From contig CM037457.1 in NCBI GenBank assembly GCA_021014325.1, positions 5,810,721-5,874,720 on the forward strand: DNA of 64,000 nt. Reading direction: 5' to 3'. The stretch comes from Plazaster borealis (Eukaryota > Echinodermata > Asteroidea > Forcipulatida > Labidiasteridae). Both the position numbers and the translations under genes were made by a program. The notes below the pieces were generated by a model, which was not told the DNA's origin, ran no database searches, and saw only the letters and a program-made list of their open reading frames with translations. Shown piece by piece: positions 1 through 12,317 of the stretch. Position 1 is the stretch's first letter. The number at the start of each line of letters is the position of its first letter.

Positions 1-1116
1 ATGGTACCGACCGCAGAAGCAGTTGCTTAATTAAACTCACTTATGAATGAGTGAAAAAGTGTCATTTAGCCTTGTATTTTAGATATCTTAATGTTTTTAA
101 GATTTTAAGATTTAATTTCCTTCCCCACCTTTGATGATTTAACTGTCACAAAAAATGGTTCTCAACAAATATATTTTAAAGTGCATAAGTCTTGACGTTT
201 TTCTTGCTAATATCACCTTTTTAACGCTATTAATGCAATCTTTTCACTACTAACTGTTATTGATTAATGGGGTTTTTTCTGTTTGTTCTCCTTTTAAGGC
301 TTTTGTTGTGTACAATTTTTTAATGTAACTTTTTATGTAGTCTGGTTGCAATTTGACCCAATTTTAATAAACCAGTTCAAATCAAATCAAATTTGATGAA
401 ATTTTTAATTAATTTGCCATTATTTTACAATAAGGTGTCTAAAATTACTGTAAACTTATAACGCCATGGCTCAATTTCACAAAGCACTAGGATTCGTCTT
501 AAAAGATGTAACATTGGCCAGTGTTTATTGAATGGCCAATTCAACCGAAACAGTAATTGGTTACTAACGAATGGCCAATTCAACTGAAGCAGTAATTAGT
601 TACGACTGCGAAAACACTGTGTCTGGGATTTTTTTCGCATTTTGATTCTGATAATAAAGAAGGAGAACAAATTCTGTTCAAGCAAACATTTTGAACTGCA
701 ACCCAGTGGTCTTGTGGATTCTTTCGCCTAAATTCGAGCCCAGGCCTCTATAGATTTGTTATGTGTCTACTGGACTCACCATACATTGTTGTAAGGTAGC
801 AATAAATCCATGGGTTCTCCCCATGCACAAGCTAGCGTAGCGGGCCAATAAGCCAGATTCGCGTGCCGATGCGCGCATATTTCGGCCGATACGCAAAAAA
901 ACAAAATAAACAAACAAACATCAAGAGAAAACCATATAGAATGCTCAAGATTGCACAGTAGGGCTTTTCAAACCAAGATAAACACCAAGTAGAAAACTTT
1001 CTGAAGACCTTGTTTCAATTCAGCGTGCTTCGGCCAAACATCCACAAATTTGGATCAAAAATGCCCCACAGTTTTGAAAAAAAAACCTGGGGAGAACCCT
1101 GAATCCTAAAACTTAC
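1..1116 (-). other. LARS1 intron 6 (partial), repeat-bearing
   Basis: Sequence after the splice donor at 1116-1111 (GTAAGT on the minus strand). No further LARS1 exon is visible. It holds a TIR element at 811-1101, a degenerate piece of a foldback family near 515-620, and AT-rich sequence. Confidence 0.7.
811..1101. mobile_element. MITE with CAGGGTTCTCCCC termini, copy 1
   Basis: The left end reads GGGTTCTCCCCATGCAC and the right end GGGGAGAACCCTG, which are inverted. An oppositely oriented relative lies at about 12667-12881, sharing the GCGTGCTTCGGCCAAAC-type block and the GATACG...CTAGCTTGTGCATGGGGAGAACCC end. No coding capacity. It ends only ten bases from the LARS1 exon 6 donor. Confidence 0.75.
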
Positions 1117-4100
1117 TTGAGTCTTTCCGGGTAGGGCTTCACGGCCTTCATCTTGATCAGGGTGTATTCCTGAGGTCCAACCCCCTCCCCGGACTGTCTG
1201 TCGTGATCCATGCAGGGCTGTCCATCCTTTGGGGAGTAGATGGTGTTGCGTTTGCCGAACTTCACCTTGCCCGCCTTCTTCAGGGTCAGGAAGTGCCAAC
1301 GCACGAAGGAATCGTAGTAGGGGTTGGCGTCGGTTGTGATGAAGCTTCGTCTCCAGTCAGTCTGTGAAAAATTAAAAGTTTCAACGATTTGTTGTCCAAC
1401 TTCTTATAGATTTGTTTGCATGTGAAGATAAACGTCAGATGGAAACAGATTAAAAACACACAGAGTTTTTTACACAAGCACAGTTGTGGGGACTTATCTC
1501 TTTCACGCACTGACCGGTCGCTAGCGATCGGTTTAAATCCCTTCACAAAAATAGTTGTACAACAAAAAATAAAGATCGCACGGCCCCACAGTTTTCAGAA
1601 TGTGAAAGAGAACTCTTGAGGGTGCTATTGTGACCTTTTCGGGGGGTGATCACCATTTGCAAAAAAACCGAGTAAACAATTAATGTTTCCATATGATCAA
1701 TTTATCACTAAAATGAATGGTGCATGAAAAGGTTAATATTGTTGTTCTATAATTCCCTGTACTGAAGAATTTCACTGTGGGGACCCAGTTGAACAAAGAC
1801 AAACATTGTGGGGACCTTTGTTCCATTGTGTAAAAGTTCCCACAGCTGTGTATACACACACACATCTTGAAAAATGCATCTTGTGGAACATTCTTTTTTT
1901 TCTTTCCTTTGTCCCTGCACTTAACAGCACAACATAGACTTTGTACACAAAATTTCTTGTGGAGCACCCCGGTCTTTAGAATTTCCCTATGGAGTGCTTT
2001 TATTTTCCCTTTTTTGTTTTGTCCTTGGTCTCCATAAGGTACACAAAGTGAGCACAGATGTGCCTACTCTTACACACCATTGATTTTGTATACATTTTCC
2101 AACTAGGGACCTTTAACCCAACTGGGCACCCTATTGTCCTCTTTGTTAAAGGTCCCCAGTTTGCATGTGTGTACCTACCCAATCACACACACAGTCTGGC
2201 CCCCTTACAAAAACAAATAGAGTTGGTGTTCATTATTGCAAATTGATACAGGAGACAAGGCAAAGATGGTGGAAGCACCATACAAATCTTTTGCATCTGT
2301 TTACATCTGTTTTTTCAATTACGTATTCAGTTGTGAGTGGCACCCACCTTGAGTCCCATCATGTGCAGATCCTTCTTGGCCAATGGTGGGAAGTATTCCA
2401 GCCAGTGGTCAGTGTGAGCAAACAGGGGGATCTCCTCATCTGAGATATCCAGGGACTGCATGATCTCCCATTGAAACTTGGCTGGGCCGGTCTTAGCTAA
2501 TAGTTTGCTCTGTAAAATGAAACACAACCGTAAGAGAGAAATTGTAAGTTTATCTAGCTGTTATGGAAGCAAAGTTTCAAGAACTGGTCATCAATTTTCA
2601 CATTTACAGACCTGCCAACCCCTGAAACTCAGAATGAGGGACAACTTCATATGAATACTATACTAACATGTGCAGCATTCAGTGCGAGCGCCTTGGCGAT
2701 TGCCCTCGGGGTTGGGTCCATGGGTCCACCTTGGGGCTCCTTGTGGGGTAAGGGGTTTCCCTTACTTTTTTTCTTCGCTCGCCGGCCGGATGAGTCAACC
2801 AAAATTTTGGGTCGCCCGCAAAGGGTCACCCGCAAGGTTTTTTTACTAGCCAGCATGTATGCACAAAACTTTTGGAAACGTAACCAAACAAAACAATTAA
2901 AAAAAAAAAATTAAAAAAAAATCACAGAAGCGAAGTTTGCAAATATTGCGTGTTTGGACGATCTTATTGCCTAATTTCTGCCCTTAATATCTTAGTCCAA
3001 GTCAAGCCAAGCTTTCTGATGAATATGGTAATTATCAACGGCCAATCACAGCGTGCAGAATGTTGGTTAGCGTGGACTCTTGGTGTGCTGTGTTATACTG
3101 TACAAATACACTATGTGTTGTGTGTGCATGAACGACTGGCGGGCGACCGAACACTACAGTGGATACAAATATAAATGCATTACTATGATGTCGTTATGTG
3201 CATGCTTGTTTGTATACTGTGATGTACGATTGCGATCGTGGCCACAGTACGTGCGCGATGTGAAATTAGTAACGAAAACTGTGAAAATGTTATTTTTATT
3301 TACTGACGGACATTCCATTGTGTAGTGTGCATCATGCATGCACTCATGGAGTTTTCATTTGTTTGCCCCATACAAAGTGGGACAAAGGGTACTTGATTTC
3401 ATGCTCAAAATCTCCCTTTATCCGGGGATTATTGTGTAATCCCCAATCGGACAAACGAGGATTACCAGAGATCGGAAGGCTGCCACAATTGTTTACCATA
3501 CGACATGTGGATTAGGGCCAAGGGGTCTGCCGATTTATGGTGAATACAAATCAATTTTTCCAGGGCATTTAATGAGAACACTTGTTTTCTTTACTTGGTT
3601 AAGTCATGGTTTCATAGTGACAACGGTATTCTCAACAACAAAAGAAATTCCTAAGATTAATCCAATTTCCAGAATTTTAGAAAACCCCGGCGGTAAATGA
3701 TTAAAAACAACATTTCACACCAGGCAACGTTTTCAAATAAACTGGGCTACTTTGAACTGCTGTAAATACTCTTTTCAAGGTAATGTACACAATTCATTTT
3801 GGGACATGCATTTCCATTCCATGGGGGTGGGGGCGGGACGTGGGTTTGAATCCCATGAGGGTGACCTTTGGATTTTGTTCCCCACAGGCCTCGAAAAGCA
3901 CGGAGTTAACAGTGCTTAGCACAAATCGGTGTGTGGGTAAAGCCAAACTAATAAATACCACATTGGTACAATTAATAACCAACTGGACAAATACTTCTGT
4001 TCAACAATGAGGTCAATTTGCAAATAAAATAAAAAGTTTCCAAACATTTCCTTCCATAAAATTTACAGAACATCTCTGGGGGAAAAAAGACAGAACAAGA

Positions 4101-7100
4101 AGAGCTAATCACCTTCTTTCCTTTGGACTTGTCCTTGATGATGATGTCACTCTCTTGTTGTGATGTCTTCTTGTCGATCTCATCTTCACCCTCGATCTCC
4201 TCAGGGAAGATTGGAGGACAACCAAACTCGGACATTTCTCTCTTCAACTTGTCAGCGCAAGCCTGAACAAAATATTTATTTATTTATTGATTTTTTTATG
4301 AGAGATCGCCCAGCTACACAAGGCTGGACAGCCACTTCAAGGTGAGAGCTGCACTTAACTGATTTGGGCTATCGACCCAAATCAACTGCCATCAGTGGCA
4401 CGTTGCCACCTACTTCTGGTTTCTAGTTGTTACTGGTTTCTAGTTGTAACAGGGTTACCCCCTTCACAGTCCGTAAGGATGTAGGCATGGGTATTATGCA
4501 CTAGGAGCCTGGCTGGTAGAGCAGAATGCACTACCTTCCCAACCTTTTACGAAGCAATTATGGTTAGGTGCCTTGCTCAAGGGCACAAGTGTCATGACCG
4601 GGATTCGAACCCACACTCTGCTGCTGACAACACCAGAGCTTGGGTCCGGTGAACTTGACCGCTCGGCCACGACACAAAAATAAGTTATCATTTGAAGGCT
4701 CAGAGAATGTTTCGTCACCGCCCAACCACGAACTGACACAAACCTACTATACTAGTAGCAACTAGAAATCAAAGAAAACAGCGTCTAAAAAAACCCACCG
4801 CTATCCTTCAGAGTGTTTTCATCTAGTTTTTCTTACAGTGGACACTTGATGCTTTGAACTTGATATACAAACTGTTTTTGAATGTTTTATGTCCTAAATT
4901 AATAAGCAATAAAGTAAGAAAGGTTTGTGTTAGTTCGTGAAACCGAAATAAAGGAGAAACAGACAATTTCCGTTTTCACAAAGTGACACATTCCAATTTA
5001 TTACAACACTACTTGTGTCACTTCGTAAAAACAGAGGTCCGTGGGAACGCCATACACAAGGTTTGTGTTAGTTAATGAATACGTTTTTTCTACATTTGAG
5101 CTTGATGAGGGCTGTGGATTACAATGGTAAATGCAACTTGTGTGTCAGTTCCTGAAAACAATTTTTTTCACTTCCAGGCAAAGGTTGCAAAGCATGATTA
5201 TCCTAATTAAAAAAGTATAGCGCTTGACACTTAGAAACTTCATGAAATTGCAGGCCTTGAAAAATATTATATCAACATGTAAAAAACTGAACAAAAAGTG
5301 GTTTTGAACACAATGTGTCAGTTTGTGGCGTCAGTGATGGTTTGTCTTGAATGATTTAGTACGATCCTTTCAATACCAAAATCCAGCACCATATGGTACA
5401 TGAATAAACTCAACACCAAACCTCAATCCCAGGGGTGATCGATCATGATACACCATTTTGTCACAGCATGCCTCGCTCGCTCAAAACCCCCGGAATTGTC
5501 CAATTTAAATGCGCAAATTTGTGGCACAATTCAATTAAGCCTGTGGCCGATGCCACATTCTCAACTGTTTGCAGTTCAGGGCGACTGCATAAAACCTTTG
5601 CCCAATTTTATGAACGGCTGAAGCACAAAAACTAGCTAAGCACAACAACATGATGCTTACCAGAATAAGGTTACCAGCTAAAATACCATTTCACATGTAA
5701 CATTTGTAACTAGTAATTTGTTTACATTGTGAAGCATATTGCAAGTTCCTGCTGTCCTGAAAAGAGCTACATAGAAGAACGCTCTTTAATTTTTGTTCAG
5801 CAATAGTAAAGCAATAATATCAAGTAAACAAATAAATAAATTGTTTTATATATTAGTAGGAAAGAAACAAATTGATTCTCTGATGTCGAATGTCCATTTG
5901 TGGTTCACTGATTCAAACCACAACAATGGCTGGCGTCCACATATATTTTGTGTTCCATGTGTTGATGACGATTTCCTTACCTTGATTGGCATTCCAGTAC
6001 AATGGAAGGCAAACGGGAACAAACACCGCTTTCCCTTCAGACGCTGGTAGGCAACAGAAAACTGCCAGAAAAATAATCAAACACAAAACTATTAACGGTT
6101 ACAGTTGAATCGCCCAGTGTCTCTACTATTCAAACTGTTGGAACTAAATGAGGGCTGGAAATAAAAAAGTCTGGTACGTTGTTGCATGTACATGTATTGC
6201 ATACAATCAATATCAACCAGTCAATCAGTCAATCAATCAATCAATCAATCAATCAAGCAATAATGGTTAAGTGTCTTGCTCAAGGACACAAGTGTCACGA
6301 CCGGGACTCGAACCCACACTCTGCTGATCAGAAACACCAGAGCTTGAGTCCGGTGTTCTTATCCTCTTGGCCACGACACGTCACAAATACAATGTGTCTG
6401 TGTCTCTTATCCAATTCCACCTTCAGCCTCGCTGCATACAGGATGCAGAAGTGCTGTATTTTGTTCATATTACAAGCGTATTTGTGGGATAATTATTAAT
6501 ATCAATAAAGACAATTCATTGAATGAAACACTAATCAAAAGAAACATGCAATGCATATTCTCATTATAGTGAAAATGCCATAAAGGGAAAGTATACCTTA
6601 GGTTTTTGGAACCGTTCGATTGTTTTAATCCTATATATAAATGTAGATATACATGTACATTAAAACTAACCTGTGAAAATTTCATTAAAAACCTACTTGG
6701 TTAGAAGTACAGCAGCTTTGTATAAAGCATTTTGAGATTCATTTCACTTTGAAGTACTGTGGTTATGGAAAAAGATATCAGTTTTATCCCCCAAAATTTG
6801 AATTTGTGAAACATTACTGTCAGATACGTTTCTCAGATTGTGTATTCCAATTACTGATTATTCTTCATGCGTGGACATAACTGCTCCAGATTTTCGGCAA
6901 TAACTCAAAAACGCTACCTACTTTTGAAATTAAATTTTCACAGGTTAGTTTTACGGTATATTTCTACAAGTATATAGGATTGAAACAAGCAGTGGATTCC
7001 AATTACCAAAGGTATAGACAATGTGACCTGTGACATCACATGTTTACAAAAGAGCCACCAAGCCTGGACTTCCTGCAGGCACGATTTGTACACAGCTCAA

Positions 7101-8256
7101 TGGGAAGAAACCATAAAAACTTAATTTTATGGAGATTGCACTGCCTAATTTTTTTCAACTTTTGATATGATGAAAGGGGGCACATCTCAAAACTTGTTCA
7201 GCTGTTACTTTTATAACTCTTGGATTTATGTGGAAATCAGACACAAAATGTAAACTTTCCCATATGACTAGTGCAGTATCTTGCCTGCCAGAAAGGCCCA
7301 AGAATGTACAAGGTCACACTTATTGTAAACAAAGGTCACAAGGTCTATACCTTCCCTTTAAACTTAGAAGAGAAGATGATTCTACACTCACCTCACATTT
7401 GGACAATGAGAATGTGTGGCCCAAATGAAGCCTGCCGTTCATGTAAGGATACGGGAAGGTCACCATGTATTTATCTTTCCTGGAAAGAAATGAGGGAGAT
7501 GCGAGAAAAGGGTCATGACTACACATAATCAGGGCATCATTTTGGGCATCAGATTGGCCGAGTGGTTTCTTTCCTTCCACCAAAAGCATTGTATTGTAAA
7601 TACCTGGGGTGCGTTTTCGCGGTCGTAACCAATAACTGTTTTTGTTGACTTGACCATTTGTTAATCACTGGTCAGTGACCGAAACAGTTATTGGTTTCAG
7701 CCGCGAAAACGCACCCTTGACTCATTGGAGTGGCAACATGTCTTCCAAGTGCCTTCAGTGAATGTGCAACACCATTAGATTTTACAACAGAGACCAGGGC
7801 CCAATTTCATAGAGCTGCTTAAGCGCAAAAAAGTTGTGCTTACCAGAATAACGTTACCAGCCAAATTACAATGTCAAATGTATCATCTGTGACTGGTATC
7901 CCACTCATTTTTGCCAAGCCTAATAATTTTAAGCATCATTTTCTGCTTAAGCAACTCTATGAAATTGGGTTCTGGGCCCAATTTCATGGCTCTGCTTACC
8001 GCGGAATTCTGCGCTTACGGACCATAGAATCACATGCTTTACTGGGTGCTGTCAGCGCAGAATTATGTGGTAAGCAGTGCCATGAAATTGAGCCCAGTGG
8101 CGTTAGTCCTTACCCAGGACCTTTGGCCCCGCTCGGTGCATCCTCCTCAAAGATCTTCTCTCGATCCCATCGTTCCCGAACTGTTTTCTCAATCTCTTGG
8201 AGAGCCCGGACCTTGGCAGTGCCCTTACGCCGCACCTCGCTGCTTGCGTCAGCCAT
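1117..8256 (-). CDS. LARS1: Leucyl-tRNA synthetase, cytosolic, N-terminal exons (partial)
   Basis: Charges tRNA-Leu with leucine in the cytosol, as a part of the animal multisynthetase complex (family knowledge). Six coding exons are seen on the minus strand: 8114-8256 (ATG at 8256), 7392-7479, 5981-6061, 4113-4262, 2348-2509 and 1117-1361. All have AG/GT borders and join in phase, giving 289 residues plus two bases; the family is about 1,180 residues, so the remaining three quarters lie left of the window. Exon 2 carries the class I signature as HLGH (residues 66-69) after [15 protein letters not shown]; exon 3 has [15 protein letters not shown]; exon 4 holds an acidic then lysine-rich insertion; exon 6 has [14 protein letters not shown] and [10 protein letters not shown], leading into the editing domain. 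The order and spacing match human LARS1. The exons are intact. The start is chosen because [15 protein letters not shown] matches the family N terminus. Confidence 0.96.
2605..2914. repeat. GC-rich insert in LARS1 intron with a CCTGCCAACC end
   Basis: Lies in the intron between exons 5 and 4. The left part (ACCTGCCAACCCCTGAAACT) resembles the terminus of the element at 15249-15524. The part from 2680 to 2860 is unusually GC-rich for the surroundings and ends in an A-rich tract near 2900-2925. No protein family recognised in either strand. Confidence 0.4.
3318..3715 (+). repeat. Dispersed ~450-bp repeat, family A, copy 1
   Basis: Shares ordered blocks with 62640-63110 (plus) and with 55985-56510 (minus): the block GGGACAAAGGGTACT, a CTCYCTTT-TCCGGG block, a GATTATnGGCTGTGG-type block and CTTTACTTGGTTAAGTCATG. 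A shorter relative is at 52000-52080. Copies are strongly diverged and none has a long frame. Confidence 0.65.
4275..4676 (-). mobile_element. tRNA-derived SINE, class 1
   Basis: The minus strand begins GTGTCGTGGCCGAGCGGTCA (A-box-like) and has a GGGTTCGAATCCCGGTCATG (B-box) about 75 bases on, so the head is a tRNA-like RNA polymerase III promoter at 4589-4675. The body runs left to a TTTATTTATTTATT tail near 4275. Same class at 6262-6382, 14087-14330, 30838-31060, 40533-40950, 44572-44940 and 49008-49160. Not a working tRNA: the acceptor stem is not followed by normal tRNA boundaries and no convincing anticodon arm forms. Confidence 0.75.
6262..6382 (-). mobile_element. tRNA-derived SINE, class 1, short copy
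   Basis: Minus strand head GTGTCGTGGCCAAGAGGATA and B-box GGGTTCGAGTCCCGGTCGTG. Follows a (TCAA)n-type tract at 6215-6258 and sits in the LARS1 intron between exons 3 and 2. Confidence 0.7.
6570..7022. mobile_element. Two partial TTTAAAGG-type MITEs joined head to head
   Basis: From 6586 to 6690 the sequence matches the minus form of the family (AAAGTATACCTTAGGTTTTTGG, as at 23720) and from 6691 to 7022 the plus form (as at 16200-16597), including TGTGTATTCCAATTA and GCGTGGACATAAC. They meet near 6690, in the LARS1 intron between exons 3 and 2. Confidence 0.65.
7608..7717. mobile_element. ~110-bp foldback element GGGTGCGTTTTCGCGG
   Basis: The arms GGGTGCGTTTTCGCGGTCG and, inverted, CCGCGAAAACGCACCC enclose a second inverted pair (AACCAATAACTGTTT / AAACAGTTATTGGTT). 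Degenerate relative at 515-620 (AACAGTAATTGGTTAC). No coding capacity. Confidence 0.8.
7797..7972. mobile_element. Palindromic GGGCCCAATTTCAT element, copy 1
   Basis: Begins GGGCCCAATTTCATAGAGCT and ends with its inverse (CTCTATGAAATTGGG). Core has GCTTAAGC, CTTACCAGAATAACGTTACC and TGTGACTGGTATCC. Same family at 21185-21378, 21380-21965, 47201-47444 and 60567-60860, with fragments near 5615-5720 and 27380-27545. Confidence 0.75.
7974..8095. mobile_element. Palindromic GGGCCCAATTTCAT element, short subfamily
   Basis: Starts GGGCCCAATTTCATGGCTCT and ends TAAGCAGTGCCATGAAATTG plus AGCCC. Its core (GCGGAATTCTGCGC / GCGCAGAATTATG) differs from copy 1, to which it directly abuts. Lies just inside the LARS1 first intron, 19 bases from the exon 1 donor. 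Confidence 0.7.
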
Positions 8257-8473
8257 GGATGACGAGTAATACAAATGTTACCAACCTGCTGACAAATTGT
8301 GAGAGGTTAAATTAAGTTAAACTCATCATAACTAAATTAATCATTTTCAGTCCCAATTCAAATAGCAACGCTCACAAAATTATTGCAGAACATCCAACAA
8401 GGCCCCCCCCCTATGAATTGAATGAGTTATGCAGGTCCATTAGTCTGACACTCGGCAGGCTACCACCAGAGTA

Positions 8474-8881
8474 GACCCAGTAACTGGGGCGCTGTACTCC
8501 TTTTTTCGAAATTTTGACATCATCAGTCATACTAGCGCCCAAGATTACGGTTGTATTTTCCCCGAGGGATCTTCATCCAACTCTCGGTTGGATTTTAGAC
8601 GGGTGCTCTGCCTCAACCGTGACGACTACGCAGTTTGAGGTTGGGCACCCGTCGATCAGACGGGTGCCTTGCCCCAATCATGATAACAGCGCGGTTGAGG
8701 CAGCACACCTGTCCAATTTTAGACGGGTGTCCTGCCTCAACCGCCCTGTTATCACGGTTGAGGCAAGGCACCCGTCTAAAATGAAGATCCCTCAGGGAAA
8801 ATGCGACCGTAATCTGGGGCGCTAGTACGACCGATGATGTCAAATTTCGAAAAAGGAGTACAGCGCCCCAGTTACTGGGTC
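8474..8881. mobile_element. Foldback transposon with ~105-bp terminal inverted repeats
   Basis: Left arm starts GACCCAGTAACTGGGGCGCT; the right arm ends in its near-perfect inverse (AGCGCCCCAGTTACTGGGTC). Similarity continues about 105 bases inward on each side (GATTACGGT and AGGGATCTTCAT blocks included). The centre has several copies of GACGGGTGCCTTGCC / GGTTGAGGCA in both orientations. A flanking duplication TACCACCAGAGTA (8461-8473) and TACCAACAGAGTA (8882-8894) differs at one base and looks like a 13-bp target-site duplication. No transposase; the frames at 8514-8960 are by-products. Located 217 bp upstream of the LARS1 start codon. Confidence 0.9.
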
Positions 8882-8999
8882 TACCAACAGAGTAGCTGTG
8901 AAGACCGAAGCTCTTATCTTGGTCAAGTCTCTTAGACAAGACCTTTAATGGACTATACATGATGTATGTTCAAATATGGCAATGTGGTGTAAGACAATC

Positions 9000-9470
9000 C
9001 AGAGTCGTTCTTGTTCTGTGTCACCTGGTACATGATATAGGATTGATCCACTCAGCAGGGCTTGTATTTGGGGTAAAATTCCACAAGACCGTATGGCTTG
9101 TAGCTCAACATGTTTACCGGACCCGAATCTTATTTTACAAGATCAGAATCGTAATGAGATTTTTAGAGCCTTCTACACACTTTTAAACAAGTACACTGTT
9201 TTATTTGAAAAGGAACTGATAGAAGATTTATTTCATTTGTCTTTATTTTTATACTCAACAGAATTGTTTTTACCAGACTCTAAGTCAACATTTGAACTTA
9301 AAAAGATTTTTAAAACTTTTTTTAAAAAGATGCTACACAGTGAGGTATAGTTTTTCAATTGAAAAACACAAGACTGTTCATGAGTTTACTGGCCCGGGGC
9401 TAAAATCACTGGCCTCGGGCCTGTGGTCCAGTGTTAATTTCAAACCTTGCTCAGTATGGGCCTATGAGGA
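9000..9470 (+). repeat. Dispersed repeat, family B, copy 1
   Basis: Shares with 45000-45520 the blocks GGGTAAAATTCCACAAGACC / GGGGAAAATCCACAAGAACA, TCAATTGAAAAACACAAGAC and ATCACTGGCCTCGGGC plus CTGTGGTCCAGTGT. Coding potential in the copy is broken. Shorter related strips are at 690-750 and 48930-48975. Confidence 0.6.
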
Positions 9471-9584
9471 CTCCTTGGTGGAAGGGGGAGAGGGGTTCAT
9501 TTGCCCCAAATTGTACACAGATAAAAACATAAGTAGTAATTTCTCTGTGTTGTTTGCTTTCTCTGTCCAATTTGTTTTCTTCTT

Positions 9585-9670
9585 GCTTTGCCTGAATTTT
9601 CCCCACTGTTTTGCCTGAATTTTCCCCACTGTTTTGTCTGAATTTTCCCCACTGTTTTGCCTGAATTTGG
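9585..9670. repeat. 23-bp tandem repeat, about 4 copies
   Basis: Unit TGAATTTTCCCCACTGTTTT with GCC, repeated with at most one change per unit. AT/C-rich minisatellite. Confidence 0.85.
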
Positions 9671-10950
9671 GGGAAGTTTCCCCCTATGCCCCCCTGGGTC
9701 ATTCGCCTATGCTACTCAGCCTGCCGAAGAGTAGGCAGGCGATGTAACTTTTTCTCTCTTTTTGCACCCAGTTTGAATTTGGGGAAATTTAAAATTAAAT
9801 TGGGTTCGTATTGCCAACTAATTATGAAAGACCCACTTAAATGTGATACTGATGGTGCAACTGGGTACATTCAAAAAGTCAAAGTGAACAGCCTCATTTG
9901 CCAAATGTTGACATATGGTTCATCTTGGCTTTTAATCTTAGGTCTAAAGGATGTAACGAAGATGAAAGACTTTTGATGAAAGATGATTGCAGCTAAAATT
10001 GAAAGAGTTGCAAGGTTTTCTCCAGCATAATTGCCGTTTACGACCTCCACCTTTTAAGCTCACTTGTCTGATTCACCTCATGTTATTTCCCTTCAAAAGA
10101 AATTCCTCTTAAAAGCAATTGGTAGTATGTAAAATATAATTTGCTAATTATTGAAACAAACAAATAACTTAAGGTAAAAAGATTGAGGGAGAAATATAGC
10201 GAAGAGTTTTGATAATCATAAACCTCAATTAATGAGCTATAGTATAATTTGTACAAATGAGTTCGTCGAATACGAAACCCTCCACAATATTGTTAACAGG
10301 CAGGCTGGCATATCTCCAATTTAGTATAGTAAAAATAAACAACAAAATACGCGGAATCCTTGTCATTTTGTACATTGTTCTGAAAAAGATAACTTTATTA
10401 ATCCTATATATATACAAAATAAACAAAACTTGTCTTCAGGTCTTGTAAGTTGTATAACACTTCACAACAAAATAATTACATCCAAATTTATATTATGATT
10501 TATCATCGACACTGCCTTAATCCAGTGACTTTTCCCTGCCCTGCTCGTTGAGTGAACGCTTTGAATCTAGCTAGCTCTGTGCGCAAGTTAAATTACACAG
10601 CGTGTTACTGTTCTCTGTCCTTTTCTCTATGCTGTGCGTTATCATCAACATTGTTGTCCGAAAATTGGGCGTAAAGGCTGGCTTCGGGCCCCGTCTGTTA
10701 AACCATCCAACTAAAAAACAAAAACTTAAATGTAGGAAAGCCACGTTTAAAATACCCTGCATTTTCTTACCTTTACCTGTTCAGAATGTCAAGATTTTAA
10801 TCACAATCATCTAATGTTTCTTCAGCATGTGAAGAAGGTGCTGACGGCGACGGACGACGTGCATGCATAAAATGCCTACTGATGCAATCTATTGAAACAT
10901 CAACAGCGCCCCCAAGAGATATTACGAGGAACATAATTTGGACACGGCCT

Positions 10951-11313
10951 TTTAAAGGTGTTGTAGTTGTACACTTTTGGTAACAGCTCAAAATCAGTGT
11001 CCACATTTTGTGTGATTCAACATATGCATGAACAAACAAACCTGTGAAAGTTTGAGCTCAATTGGTCATCGAGGTCACGAGAAAATAGTGAAAAGAGACC
11101 TTATATGTTTTCTGTTTTTTCAAACATCGAGTTGTTATCAGGCGTGATAAAAACTATTGTTTTACTAATTTCTCAGAAACGATAGCATTTTAGGCAGAAA
11201 TATTTTAAGGAACCCTTTCTACCATATACTTACTTTAAATCATGTAAGTTATGTGTGAATCTGTGAACATTTGTGTTTTTCGATCTTACCAATAGTGTAC
11301 AGGGCCTTTAAAT
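10951..11313 (-). mobile_element. TTTAAAGG-type MITE, family 2, copy 1
   Basis: Termini TTTAAAGGTGTTGTAG...TACACTTTTGGTAA and, inverted, GTGTACAGGGCCTTTAAA. Core contains CACAGGTTTGTTTGTTCATG (minus strand) and CTCAATTGGTCATCG. Plus-oriented relative at 24623-24976. Confidence 0.8.
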
Positions 11314-12317
11314 AGCCTTGTTGGGTGGGGGGGGGGGCGGACTTAGCTAACTAGTTTGATTAGACAAGAACATTGTAATCATCACGAAGTGACAAGCATA
11401 AGAAAAACTACGACTTGTATAACTTAACATCTTTTCTGAAGTTGGAAGGAGTGATCACCGGAGCGGTCTCTCGGCTTCGCCTCGTGAAAATGAACGCGCC
11501 GAGGATCATCTCGGGAGTCGTAGTTTTTTTTAACCATAGCACTCGAAGTAAACAATATTTGTATACTAGCAAACATTTCGCCTTTCCAGTGAGCAGATAA
11601 TATAAAAGTAGGGGCTAGCTGCTCTCATTGGTGTTCGTCTGTACCGGACAAAAATAGATGTTAAATTTGGATAAATCTTGGATAAATATTACACTATTGT
11701 ATGTTTTATCATGGAGGAAGGAAGGTTTTATAGGCTACCCCGCATACTCAGTAACTTCCCAAGTCCTTGGATAAAAAACAACCCACAGGCATATTATTCT
11801 GATGGGAAAACAAAATCTAAATTCTGACGACGGACGTTGGAAATTTACAAAAAGCTCATTATTGTTTATGTGCTATCCCACCGTTGGAATAACTGTATCC
11901 CCGAGTTACTCCTACCCCGATCATTCATGATTTGCTGCCATGGCCTTCACACTTAGACTAGATCCCCTGGGTGAGGCAACGCATCGCCTTATCATTTCCA
12001 ATTATCATGTCGACATTTACATTCACACGGGTGGCGACTGTCTCACCATTCCCACAATCCACGAGAACGTCGGTTTTATTTACACCCACGTGGTCAACAG
12101 ATTTGTCTTTAAAATATGATATTATTGGCGGGAGAGTAAAAATAGGAGAAAATAAAATCCAAATGCAAAAATTTTCTAAATTTGTACACGTCCTGATAGA
12201 AAACTTTCACCAACGAAATTTGAAAACTTGATTTAAATTCGGGAATCGTCACAAGCTCTTGTTGAATGGTTGCTACAAGGTACCAGCACAAACTTGATTC
12301 TGGGTATGGAGGGTTAG

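Noticed and set aside
8514..8960. Two frames of 103 and 115 codons on opposite strands
   Set aside because: Both come from the foldback element 8474-8881; they are mirror images of its arms.
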